NCBI GenBank assembly: GCA_943735955.1
Contig: OX030968.1
Span: 1,258,747 to 1,322,746 of the forward strand
DNA length: 64,000 nucleotides
Direction of reading: 5' to 3'
Source of the DNA: Piscicola geometra
Taxonomy: Eukaryota; Annelida; Clitellata; Hirudinida; Piscicolidae
A model generated the notes under the pieces. That model saw only the letters and a program-made list of their open reading frames with translations, was not told the DNA's origin and ran no database searches. Positions 37,401-47,605 of the stretch are shown here, piece by piece (positions within the stretch are counted from its first letter, which is position 1; every line of letters starts with the position of its first letter). The position numbers were made by a program, and so were the translations under genes.

Positions 37401-38261
37401 TGGAGACCTTAAAGGCAGTTTCTGGCTTGGTGCGTGAAGGCAGTTTGTATAAAAAAAGAAATAAATAAGATTCATCGGTCATAGAAACCATGATCTTCCA
37501 GCTAGTTAACCTAAAACAAACACTTTTTGATCATTTCAAACTAAATTTTTTGAAAACTTTTTGGCACGAAACTGGCAGGGAACGAGCTCTTGCACAGCAT
37601 GACGTCATCGAGGGCGTACAGCATGAGGGTGTACGTGCATACGTTCGCTGGAGAGTCTGCTTTCCAGGACTACAGCGACTTTGCACTCAGCTCTGAAGAC
37701 GCCAACTACGCTGTCGACTACTCTGACAGTCAAGGAACCGCTGGTTTCTTGAAACTGTTTTTAACTCATTAATTATTCTTTTCTGTGTGTTTGTATAATG
37801 CAAGTGAGCAGTACAGCTTCCACTGCGACGCCTTAACTTTTAAATTTTCTATAAAGAAAATGAGGCTCAACTCATATTTTCAAAAAAATCCTTAAAACTT
37901 GTTTCTAAATCAAGTCTAAAATTAAATTATATGAAATTTAAAACAAAATTATTTATGAAATCTTAAAGACAGTGCCATTTTTAGAATACATGTATATTCC
38001 TTCCCAGGCAACTCCCTCCCAATGAACCGGCTTTTTTCGACACCAGACAGGGACAACGACAACGGTCCCTGGCAATGCGCTGTGAAGTACAAGTGCGGAT
38101 GGTGGTTTGATTTTTGTCACATTGGAATTTTGAACGGGTTGTACATGACGCCAGCAAGCACATCTCTTCCTTTTGAAATGGCCATCAACTGGAAGAGCTA
38201 CAGAGGCCTGGACGTGCCACTGAGGTACTCCCTCATGATGGTGACCAGGAGTCAGAACTGA
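34482..38261 (+). CDS. Secreted fibrinogen-related protein, copy 2 (FReD-2)
   Basis: Exons: 34482-34991, 35071-35104, 35218-35381, 37333-37429, 37579-37743, 38008-38261; 1224 nt, 407 residues, the same length and exon plan as copy 1. Exons 1, 3, 4 and 5 are almost identical to copy 1, while the last exon is clearly more diverged. It retains [28 protein letters not shown] and the MMVTRSQN end; the preceding NSLPMNRLF replaces NSLYKNHSF. Signal peptide, Cys-containing N-terminal domain and fibrinogen domain are as in copy 1. Exon 3 differs at its end ([16 protein letters not shown]) and its donor is GTGGGT. Intron 3 is expanded to about 2 kb by a LINE. No frameshift is seen, so this copy is probably functional. 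Confidence 0.93.
35480..37294 (+). mobile_element. Decayed L2/CR1-like non-LTR retrotransposon in FReD-2 intron 3
   Basis: Reverse-transcriptase remnants read forward in shifting frames: an upstream segment ending near [28 protein letters not shown] and [48 protein letters not shown], a YADD-box region at about 36400-36425 ([11 protein letters not shown]) and C-terminal [11 protein letters not shown]. Several stops and frameshifts separate the pieces, so it is dead and 5'-truncated. The 3' end is a hairpin (agcgctctt / aagagcgct) followed by (ATTG)n rather than poly-A, as in L2-like elements. The left edge is approximate; no target-site duplication was found. Confidence 0.9.
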
Positions 38262-39070
38262 TTCGAAGCTAATTAAGTCTGTCTTTTTGGGAAGTGAAAA
38301 TATATTCAAACTCAAAATAATACAAAACTTTTAAAGTGTTTACTTACATTTTTTTACAATTTCATATCTAGCTTTTAGCAGTTTTAAGCTGTTTGACCAT
38401 CAACTACCCTCATAACTCCGGAGTTTGAGATAATTATGTGAAAATTCGTTTTAGGTAAATAATCGCTTCATCGTCATTTGCAAAATAAATCATATTATAA
38501 AATCTTCACTATAAATTATAAATGAACTTTAATGTAAATTTAATGATTTAGATTGCACTTTTGAAAGCAATGCATTTATTGCTGTGAAAAATCAGATGCA
38601 GAGTAATAAGACGAAACTCAAAGTTGAACCGAAACACACACCGACCAAACAATCAAACGCATAGTGATACTGATGCATGAAATAAAGCTTCAAAAACGAA
38701 CGACCAAAACTATTTGGATAGTGGCGTTGAAGCCATTTCACTGAACGCCACATGGATGCATTGGATAATATTCTGGATAAGAAATAATGAAGCGCTGAAA
38801 TAATGCCCAGCTTCAGAGTGAGTTGATAATCCTCTAGGAGTGCGCACTATACATGGGTTATGCTTGAAACAGGTGTTGGTGGAGCAGAAAGAGAAAGCTT
38901 GTGATGCCATCAATCCACTTCCAATACATTCATCACTCACTCACTCACGCATCCCTTCATCCCCCTCCCCTCCCTATACTCCATTCACTCTTTAATCCTC
39001 TCCCTCCACTCCACCTACACTCCTCTCCTAACCTCTTCCCTCACTCCCCCCTCCCTCACTCCATCCTCCC
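38262..39070. other. Convergent intergenic DNA, FReD-2 to FAM114A
   Basis: AT-rich, then a C/T-rich CACTCACTC/CCCTCC tract from 38930 running up to the FAM114A stop codon. No gene or mobile element is supported. Confidence 0.6.
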
Positions 39071-40014
39071 TCACTCCTCCCTCCCTCCCTCCTGCTTGAG
39101 GACACTGAGTTGCAGTGCCGGCAACAGCAGCTTCAAACACCGCAACACAAACCTGCCACTGTTCGACGTCTCCACATAAATCGACGTGATGTAGTTGTTG
39201 TAGTCTTCTTCAACATCATCATCATTATCAGCACCACCTTTGCCACCATCATTATCAGCACCACCTTTGTTGTCACTGTCATCATTATCAGAACCTTCAG
39301 CCTTTTTAACAGCATCTTTGCTTGATTTTTTCGACTGTAAATAATTTTTATCGGAATAAAATATTGGCCTTTTAATTAGTTATATTATAGTAGTAATTAA
39401 ATATTCATCATCCCCATCATCGTCATCATCATCATCATCATCATCATCATCACCTCAAGAGAAGCCATGAGAGACACAAAGAGGTTCGCCTCTGCCATCA
39501 TCTCCCTCCTCAGCACCCTCGAGAAACTGTAAGAAACGAGGATGGGTTAAAAACGACACTAACAACAAAAACCAAAACAAAAACAATCAACAACAACAAC
39601 AACAACAACAACAAACACTCAAAACAACAACACCAACTCAATTATGATGGAAGCAGTTTCAAGCGATGATACATTACTGGGAAGTTCTGATGACGATTCC
39701 GATGGTGATGATGATGATTCAAGTGATGGTGATGATGATGATCTCAAAAGTAGTTGTGCTAGTTTGTGGTAGTGTTGGATGGAGAGGGATGTGAGAAAGG
39801 CTAAACATCTTAACGCCTCTTTGTACAAATCCTGAAGTGGTGATGATGATGATGGTGGTGTTGGTGATGATGATGATGATTATTATTGTTATTATTATTC
39901 TACCTTTGGTGCCACCTTAGAGACCCTTCCTTCCTTGTAGTCTTCAAGCAATTTCTTCGTCTCCTCTTGGCACTGTAGTAGTAGTAGTAGTATTAGTAGT
40001 AGTAGTATTAGTAT

Positions 40015-40101
<87 letters not shown>

Positions 40102-40933
40102 AAGTAGTAGTAGCACCTGCTGAATCTTCTGCACAGAGAGCACCACAGGCAACTTGGTGGCGTATTCGAGTAGCAGTTGTGGGAAATCGTGAGAGGCTGT
40201 TGCTGTTAGTGGTGGTGATGATGATGGTTGTGGTAGTGATGGTAGTAGTTGTGATCGTGGCATTGGGGAGCGGGGATGGCTTAGTTGGTAGACGTCGGAC
40301 TTGCAACTTAAAGGTTGCCAGTTCGAATCCTTGAAAGCAACCGTGAACTATCATATACCTAGTGTATATGATGCGGTGTTTGCGACGTGTGCATTGAAAG
40401 ATGTGTACGTCGTGTGGAGTGGCGCCTTGGCGCATAAGAACCATGGTTCTCAGAACCATTGTAACATGGCATGCGTCTGTCAGGCTGTGAATAGTATAGA
40501 CCAAAAAAAAAAAAAAATGATAGTTGTGATGCTGGTAGTGATGGTTGTGACAGCAGTGGTGCTGATAATGATGGTGGTGAAGCAACAAGAGCATAGCCCA
40601 TTCAAACAAAAACAACTTCCTCACCATCATCCTCCTCCTCCTCCTCCTCCTCCGTCTTGTAAACCTCACTCAGACGCTGTAAGGCTTCCTTGCAAGCCAC
40701 CAAATTCTCACCACTCAGCGCCTCATTAAATTAATAAAAATAACTAATTAAAATATTGAGGACAGTAATAACATAAATGATAAAAAGTAAAATTATAATA
40801 ATATTATAATAATAATAATAATACTTATTATTATTATTATTGTTACAATAATCGACTGAACCACCTCATAGTCTTGCCTCGTCTTCAACTCGTTTTCTCT
40901 GCATAGTAACTCAAACGCCTCTAACTGTAAGAG

Positions 40934-40964
<31 letters not shown>

Positions 40965-40969
40965 ACTGT

Positions 40970-41017
<48 letters not shown>

Positions 41018-44000
41018 ATTTTTATGTGTGTTTGTGTGTGTTAAGATGTTCGAATGGATGCAGAGTAAGTGACAATTTAGAAGGAAGTGAGTTTGAAATG
41101 AAATTAATTTTATCAATCTATCCTTTCCTCTTCTTCACCCCCCCCCCTTCCACCTTCCCTTCACCCCCTCCCACCTTGGTACTCATCGAACCAGTAGCTG
41201 TAGAGGTGCCTCTTACCCTCCAACTGCTCCTCCTCCTCCCTCAACCTCATCTCACTTATCACCCTCGCCTCACTCAGCACCTGTGAGAAAGGATAATTTT
41301 AATGAATGTTTTTATTATTTTTTATGTTGTTTTTATTCTTATTACTTTGCTAATTATTGATTCTTATTCTTATGACTCCTCAACACCACATCTATCAAAC
41401 CATCGACACACCCATGCACACTCACCTAACCATCAACACCAGCATGCACCCTTTCAAACCCCCTCCCCCATCGACAGACATCAACAATCACTGCCAACCA
41501 GTGTTATTTTCGTAACGAAAACGAAAACGACAATTCTGAATAATCGTTCCACGAAAACGAAAATAAAAACTAAATTTATTTTCAAAACGAAAACGAAAAA
41601 AAAAACTATAATTATTTCCAAAACGAAACTGAAATAAAAACTATAATTATTTTCAAAACGAAAATTAAATAAATTTCAAAGTATGCCATAATATGTAAAT
41701 GTATAATTTATAAAAAAAATATATGTCTATGTTATGAACATTATCTTTGGGCTTTATGAAAGTAGCGCCTATAGATATAGTATACTACTTGTTGTTTGTA
41801 AGACATCTATGGTAGTGCCATTTATAAAACGTTATTTTATTACCGCTTCGCTTTGTCAATTAAATTATCTCTTATTTTAATCGTAAATTTGTTATTATAT
41901 TTCAAATTTGTTATTACTCAATAATTTACGTACTCAATTCTTATAATACTTCAATTGACTGTTAATTTTTAAAACTCATTTGTTGCTAATATACAGTTCT
42001 CTTTTACTGTTTCATTTTATGATCAATTAATTTTTTTAGATATAAAAAAATAGTGTTCAAAGTTGTAAATTAATATATTTTCAAAACTAAAATAAAAATA
42101 AAAACTTTAATTATTTTCAAAACTGAAACGAAAATAAAAACTTTAATTATTTTCAAAACGAAAACGAAAATAAAAACTTTAATTATTTTCAAAACGAAAA
42201 CGAAAATAAAAACTAAAATTAATTCCAAAACGAAACTGAAATAAAAACTATAATTATTTTATGAAACGAAAATAACACTGCTGCCAACACCACCACCGCC
42301 TACCAACCATCAACACCACACACCCAACTACACCACGCAACACCCACCCACCCAGCCACCTGCGACAGACTGCACATATCCTCGTTGTTGCTAGCATGGC
42401 GTTTCTTCAATAGATTCTTCAAGCCATGGTCGCCGTCACTGATCATGCTGTAGGTCTTCTTGCCCACCACCTCCAGCACGTCCAACCCTCCGTGCACTAC
42501 CTGGAGGGAAGGGGTTGGTGGGAGGGGGGTTGGTGGGAGGAGGGGTTGGTGGGAGGGTTGGTGGGAAGGGAGGGGGGTTGGTGGGAGGGTTGGTGGGAAG
42601 GGAGGGGGGTTGGTGGGAGGGGGGTTGGTGGGAGAGGGGTTGGTGGGAGAGGGGTTGGTGGCAAGGGGGTTGGTGGGAGGGGGGTTGGTGGGAGAGGGGT
42701 TGGTGGCAAGGGGGTTGGTGGGAGGGGGGTTGGTGGGAATGGGGTTGGTGGGAAGGGGGTTGGTGGGAGGGGGGTTGGTGGGAAGGGATTGGTGGGAGGG
42801 GGGTTGGTGGGGGGGGTTGGTGGGAATGGGGTTGGTGGGAATGGGGTTGGTGGGAGAGGGGTTGGTGGCAAGGGGGTTGGTGGGAGGGGGTTGAGGTTGG
42901 GTTTGGGAGTGGGTTGGATGGTTCGTGGGTGGGTTTGCTTTTTGGATGTGAAATTTGGTTGGTTGAATGGTGGGTGAGTAGATAGATGAAAAAATCATTA
43001 AGAAACCAATTTATAAAAATAAAAATCCAGATTAAAAATCAATTAATTCCAATCACGAAGGTGCAACTAGCAGCCGCAAGATAAAACACGAACGGTTTTG
43101 GTGGTGTGTTCGAGCACTGAGGTGGTCTGTCTGACCACACTGCCCAGACCCTCTATCCACCAGGGGGCCTTGTTGCCCTCGATCACCGTTCCCAAGGCAA
43201 CCGTTTCCTTGGAGGCGTCGTCGTCAATTATATTTCTGGAGTCTTTATTCGATTCAGAGTCTTTGGGTGAGTTACTATTTTTAGCGATAGCCGATGATGA
43301 TTGCTTTGTTACTGGTTCTTTGGTGTCGTTATCTGGTCGGTGTTGTAAGGGAGATACAATTTATAACAGATGTGCCAAAATTCAATTAGAAAAAAATTCA
43401 AATAAAATAATTAAAAATATATAATAATAATAATAAAAATTATTATAAATAAAACAGACTAACCAATCAAAACCTCCTCCTCTTCTTCCTTCTCAACTGA
43501 TTCTAGTACATGCATCAGTCCATCACCTGTAACCATGAAAAAGAGATTAATACAAATTATATGTATAATTACACACTAATTTAATTGAAAATACAATTAA
43601 TTTTCAAATGAATTAAATAGTACCAATAATTGAATTAATACTCGAAATAAAACATTAAAATTAATTTAAGTTATAGTATAGCAGGGCTCGCGCTGTCGAG
43701 GGCCACAGGGGCCAATGGCCCCACTTTTTCAAAATTGGCCCAAAAGAATCCTGATTGGCCCCAATGAATTTTTATATTTTTTATCCAAATTTTATTTCCG
43801 ATTTTTTTGGTTACATTTTTTAGATGTTTCTTTGTCTAAAAGAATGTCGCGGGAAGAAGTTGTTATTGAAAAGTTGAGCCAATCAAAATTAGCCTCGTGT
43901 TTTAATCCGGTCATTCGCGTGCAGACTATATCAATCTATATAAACCAGAAAAGCATTGCTGACTTGTTGCATTCAGAGCTTACACAAAAACTAACACATT

Positions 44001-46568
44001 TTTCTAAATTTAGTTTTATGTTAGACGAATCTACAGATGTTTCGGTGTAAAAAAATATAATAATTTATATAAAATTTTTAGAAAGTGATTGTTTTGGTAC
44101 AGTTTTACCTGTAGCACACTTTTTGGGCATATCAAGTTTAGATGGCGCAAATGCCCAATCTATTCATTCTAAAGTGTTTGAGGTTCTTTTAAGAAAAATA
44201 TAGATATAAAAATAAATAAATGTCAGTTTTGTATAGCGCCCGGGCACGCAACTGAAGCGCCACTCACACGACATAAGTCGTGAAACACCGCATCATATAC
44301 ACTAGGTATATGATAGCTCACGGTTGGCTGTACAGGGATTTGAACTGGCGACCTTTAAGTTGCAGGTCTAACGATTTACCATCTAAGCCAACCCGCTCGT
44401 CATTTATGTGGTGTAAGTACTGACGGGGCATCGGTCATGGGGGGACACAAGTCAGGGGTCGTAGCAAGATTGAAACAGCATATTCCTGGCCTCCTTGCTA
44501 CACTTTGCATTGTTCACAGATTAGCTTTGAGCTGTAGCAGCAGTGCTGATTCAATCCTTTATTTGGTTAAATTTCAAGATATTTTAAATTCTATTTTTCA
44601 CTACTTTAGAAACTCTCCTAAAAACATGTCTAACTGCAATTCAGTCTATTTTTATGTCACAATCCCTACGCTTCAAAGAAGTCTACCACACGCGTTGGTT
44701 GAGCTTTTAAGGTTCTGTAGATGCAATGGTCAAAAACTTTCCTATTCCTGTTTCTTTATTCTTGGAAGAAAAGTCAGGAAAATCTTTAAGTCTTTTTAAA
44801 CCAATAACAACCTTCAAGTTTTGTACATTGCTCACTTTTTGTGTGATGTGCTCAAGCCTATTTCTATATTTTCCAAAATTTATCAAAAGAAGAACTTGGC
44901 TTATTTTGAGATTGCCCCCCTTTTAACAGCAACTATTCAGACTTTGGAGTACATGAAAAAATTAAGTCAGGCCCCATGATGCAGAAGTTTTTAAAGCTTA
45001 TACTTGACATTCCAAAGCCTGATGAATTTGGTCTGTGTATTTTTGATTATGAAGGTCACACTATTCGAGACAGTGTGAAACAGAGAACTGAAGCTGAGTC
45101 TGTATGCGGAAAGTTTGTTGAAAGCATGATAAAAGCCTCAATAGAAGGTTTTCAGACAGCGAGGATGGGTCTGTATTAACAGCAATGAACAATTTTTTAT
45201 CCAAGTATTTCAGTTTCCAAAATACACTCCGACATAGAAAGAGTATCTAAGTACCTAGAGGCTGTGGGTATCGAGCACTCACAACCTGAACTATTCAGCT
45301 TCGCCAACTTCACTCGAGCCAGCCATAGCTCTGGTAATAAGTCAGTCACTGACATAAAATCTACAACTAATTTGGCCATTAAAAACTCTAATTCTTATCC
45401 AGCATCAGCGGAAGCTGCCAAACGATTGTTACTATCGCCAGTATCAACTGTAGAGTGTGAAAAAGGATTCAGTAGACAAAACTTAATAAAATCTGACTAA
45501 AGAAAGAGTATAAATATAAAAAATTTAGAAAATTTAATGAATATCGCTATTGAGGGTAAAGAAGTTAAAGCAAAAGACTTTAAATGTAATTACAAACTTT
45601 GGGCGAATAAGAAACAACGCAGAATAATGAATGAACAATTATATCAGTTTGAATATGCATAAGTTTTTTAAACATTAAATTTATATTTGTCTGAAAGATT
45701 CTCTATAAATTATAGCTATAATCCGTGTTAACTTGTGATAAATAAATTTAATGTTTTCTTCATTGTCTTAAAAAAAGATTTAACGCTCACTTTATACAAA
45801 TAAAACTAAAAATTAGAATAATTATAAAACGAAGAAGACACTTTCTATGTAGGGTTTTATTGATTTGAAGCCGACTAGGAGCTTATAAATAAGTGCGCAT
45901 TATACATGGGACTTTAAAAAAAAATTGGCCCCACAAAATTTTGACCCAGCGCGGGCCCTGGTATAGTATTGTATTTTATTGTAGAAATACGAACAGTAGA
46001 TTGACTAACCGACTTGGTTGGTGAAGTGACTTACTTGGTTTGCAGCGCTACTGATAATGTTTGAACCCCAGCCCCTCCAGCTGCCCCACATGCCCTGAGG
46101 GGGAGGGGGTGGTGGTCAGTGAGAGGGGGTGGTTGGTGATGGGGTGCATTGAAGGTGATTGATTGATGAGATTAAATGGGTGATATAAAGAATGGAATAG
46201 AATAATGGTGATAAGGGTGAGATATGACCAAATAATGGGTAGAAATTATCAAAATGGTTGATGATGGAATTGATGGTTATTTATTAAATAATCAATTTGA
46301 AAAAATGAATATATGCAGTGTCAGACCTGGGCAGGCGCTTCTTTGGTACTCTCAACCGGAGCAGTCACTCCTTCATCACTGGTCTTCAAGTCTTCTACTC
46401 TGTTCAAACCAGTTTTTTCGTCACTTTGTTCTGCATCTTTTGAACACCTTCCAGAATCTTGGCCATCAGAAGCATCCTCAGTGGCTTTGGATACATCATT
46501 TTTTGATTCATCCACTTGTATTTTACTTGTAACTTCATCTTTGATTTCGTCCACCTCAAGCTTTGAGT
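39071..46568 (-). CDS. FAM114A: FAM114A (NOXP20-like) protein, 5' end not found
   Basis: Supported exons: 46568-46327, 46094-46035, 43526-43464, 43332-43094, 42500-42360, 41280-41175, 40935-40865, 40721-40625, 40196-40117, 39972-39904, 39831 to ~39650, 39526-39454, and ~39200-39071 with the stop. Landmarks match the family in order: [20 protein letters not shown], an acidic linker, [49 protein letters not shown] with [46 protein letters not shown], and the terminal [18 protein letters not shown]. The biochemical role is poorly known; vertebrate members are linked to neuronal development and Golgi/Rab2 interaction. The first coding exon, the join before 43526 and the 3' borders near 39650 and 39200 are uncertain. 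Introns are loaded with mobile elements and repeats. Confidence 0.88.
39973..40116. repeat. (TAG)n array forming a whole FAM114A intron
   Basis: On the sense (minus) strand this 144-bp intron is GTG followed by (CTA)n to CTACTACAG. Almost every base between the donor and acceptor belongs to the triplet array; only a few ATT and TTC triplets interrupt it. Confidence 0.95.
40268..40517 (+). mobile_element. tRNA-derived SINE, copy 1
   Basis: The 5' part is tRNA-like with an A box (TGGCTTAGTTGG, 40277-40288) and a B box (GCCAGTTCGAATCC, 40317-40330). A tRNA-unrelated body follows with the near-palindrome catatacctagtgtatatg, ending in poly-A (40503-40517). It matches the minus-strand copy at 44221-44398 across the head and first part of the body. 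Lies in a FAM114A intron, opposite to the gene. Confidence 0.92.
40937..41020. repeat. (TG)n microsatellite
   Basis: TG tract directly next to the FAM114A acceptor at 40935, so on the sense strand the intron ends (CA)n-CACAG. Confidence 0.95.
41499..42280. mobile_element. hAT-type MITE, 782 bp, in FAM114A intron
   Basis: Perfect 15-bp terminal inverted repeats, cagtgttattttcgt at 41499-41513 and its complement at 42266-42280, with an exact 8-bp target duplication ctgccaac (41491-41498 and 42281-42288). Both ends contain AAAACGAAAACGAAAATAAA-type subterminal repeats; the AT-rich centre is non-coding. CAGTG ends and 8-bp duplications are typical of hAT. Confidence 0.96.
42501..42905. repeat. 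GGTTGGTGGGAGGG minisatellite in FAM114A intron
   Basis: About 27 copies of a ~14-bp G-rich unit with 1-2 bp variants (gggaag, gggaat, ggcaag). It touches the acceptor of the exon starting at 42500, so on the sense strand it is a CCCTCCCACCAACC pyrimidine-rich tract. Four-G clusters recur regularly, so quadruplex formation on the + strand is plausible. Confidence 0.95.
43682..45960 (+). mobile_element. Decayed autonomous hAT transposon with nested SINE
   Basis: Termini CAGGGCTCGCGCTG (43682-43695) and the complement of CAGGGCCCGCGCTG (45947-45960) match at 13 of 14 positions, and GGCCCCA motifs lie subterminally at both ends. The hexamer gtatag flanks both ends (43676-43681, 45961-45966); hAT normally duplicates 8 bp. 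Inside, forward-strand transposase fragments include [47 protein letters not shown] and a C-terminal dimerisation region with [19 protein letters not shown]. Stops, frameshifts and a SINE insertion (44221-44398) show it is inactive. It sits in a FAM114A intron, antisense to the gene. Confidence 0.93.
44221..44398 (-). mobile_element. tRNA-derived SINE, copy 2, inside the hAT element
   Basis: Reverse complement of the same family as 40268-40517: head gagcgggttggcttagatgg, B-box region gccagttcaaatccctg, and the shared catatacctagtgtatatg. Its 3' end reads cgggcgctatacaaaactga, unlike the poly-A of copy 1, so one copy is truncated or they are different subfamilies. It splits the transposase remnants, so it inserted after the hAT element. 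Confidence 0.88.
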
Positions 46569-47497
46569 CTGAAATTTAAAAAATAAGTAAGTTTATAATG
46601 AAATTATAATATCCGTATGTTTTAAATTTAATAAATAATCATTATTATAATGGATTATTAAACGTGGCAAAGCTCTTTAAGTGCAGGAAAGTAGGAGTAA
46701 ATCTATTTGCAAAATTGTTAAGAAATCATACAAATTCATAAGCTAGTTACAATTTAGGTTTATTAGCTCATTATTAAAAATGTAAAATAATTTTTAAATA
46801 AAGTTGATGGGTTTGAGAGTTAAATGCCAAAACCTTCAAAACTTGATTCCTCTAACATTATTCATAAGCTTTATCAACAATCTTAACAATACGATATTAA
46901 ATTTCTAAAAATGATAAAATTATTACGAAATAAATTTTGATGTATCGAACTTTATTCACTTTTCGTTTTAAATTAATCATAAATTTATTTTAAAACAAAT
47001 ATTTGTTAAAATTATAACTATGAATAATAAAATATTTTACTATAATTTTTATTAAAACTCGCAATTGCAAATTTTTTTTATTATTATTTAGGGTTATCTG
47101 TTTTAGGCATTCACTAGTCCTTTTCCTATATTTTTCATTATTTCATGTAGCTTCTCACTACGCTTCTTTTCTTATGTTTTCTTTCAAATTTAAGTGTATA
47201 TTAAATAATATTTTTTCTTGAATGTTTTATTTGAATTAGATTTACAAATGGAATAATGATGATATCGCAGGGGTCCTGAAAGCGAGTGACAAGTGACTCG
47301 CGCTTTTTTCAAAATGGCGAGTTGAAAATCAGTTGGTTTTCCTTGCATTTTGTTGAAGGCGAAAAGCGATCTCCTGAACTCCATTTAAAAAATTTTTTGT
47401 CTCTTGCACATTCATCGTCTACTTCGACGACCTTTTTGATAAATGTTATTTATTTCGCAAAATTATTTATCATTATTTATCTTGTTACATCTCTAAA
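46569..47497. promoter_or_regulatory. Probable divergent promoter region FAM114A / BBS7
   Basis: Divergent interval between the first identified FAM114A exon and BBS7. AT-rich except for a short GC-richer patch at about 47260-47330 containing aaaatggcgag, a YY1-like motif common at housekeeping promoters. The missing first FAM114A exon should be in or near here; a minus-strand frame at 47384-47190 is a weak candidate. Confidence 0.4.
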
Positions 47498-47511
47498 ATA
47501 ACCATGGCAAC
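47498..47511. promoter_or_regulatory. Near-consensus RFX X-box upstream of BBS7
   Basis: ataaccatggcaac; its complement GTTGCCATGGTTAT matches the imperfect-palindrome X-box (GTTGCCATGGTAAC type) at nearly every position. It is 95 bp upstream of the BBS7 ATG. RFX/DAF-19 factors control ciliary genes, including BBS genes, through such sites. Confidence 0.72.
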
Positions 47512-47605
47512 CGTAAAGTGCTTTTAAAACAACCTGCGAGAATTTATCTACACTTAAATTTCAGTTATTAAATTTTAATAATTAAAAGTACAAATAAAAA
47601 CAAAA

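Noticed and set aside
40268..40340. Functional tRNA gene
   Set aside because: A and B boxes are present but the arms pair poorly, the head continues into a SINE body with poly-A, and a second dispersed copy exists.
42300..42998. Pro/Thr- and Gly/Trp-rich frames across the GGTTGG repeat
   Set aside because: Repeat translations; the only real coding here is the FAM114A exon 42500-42360 on the minus strand.
43801..45500. Hosting of a domesticated hAT transposase gene
   Set aside because: Several stops, frame changes and a SINE split the coding remnants; no intact frame exceeds about 120 codons.
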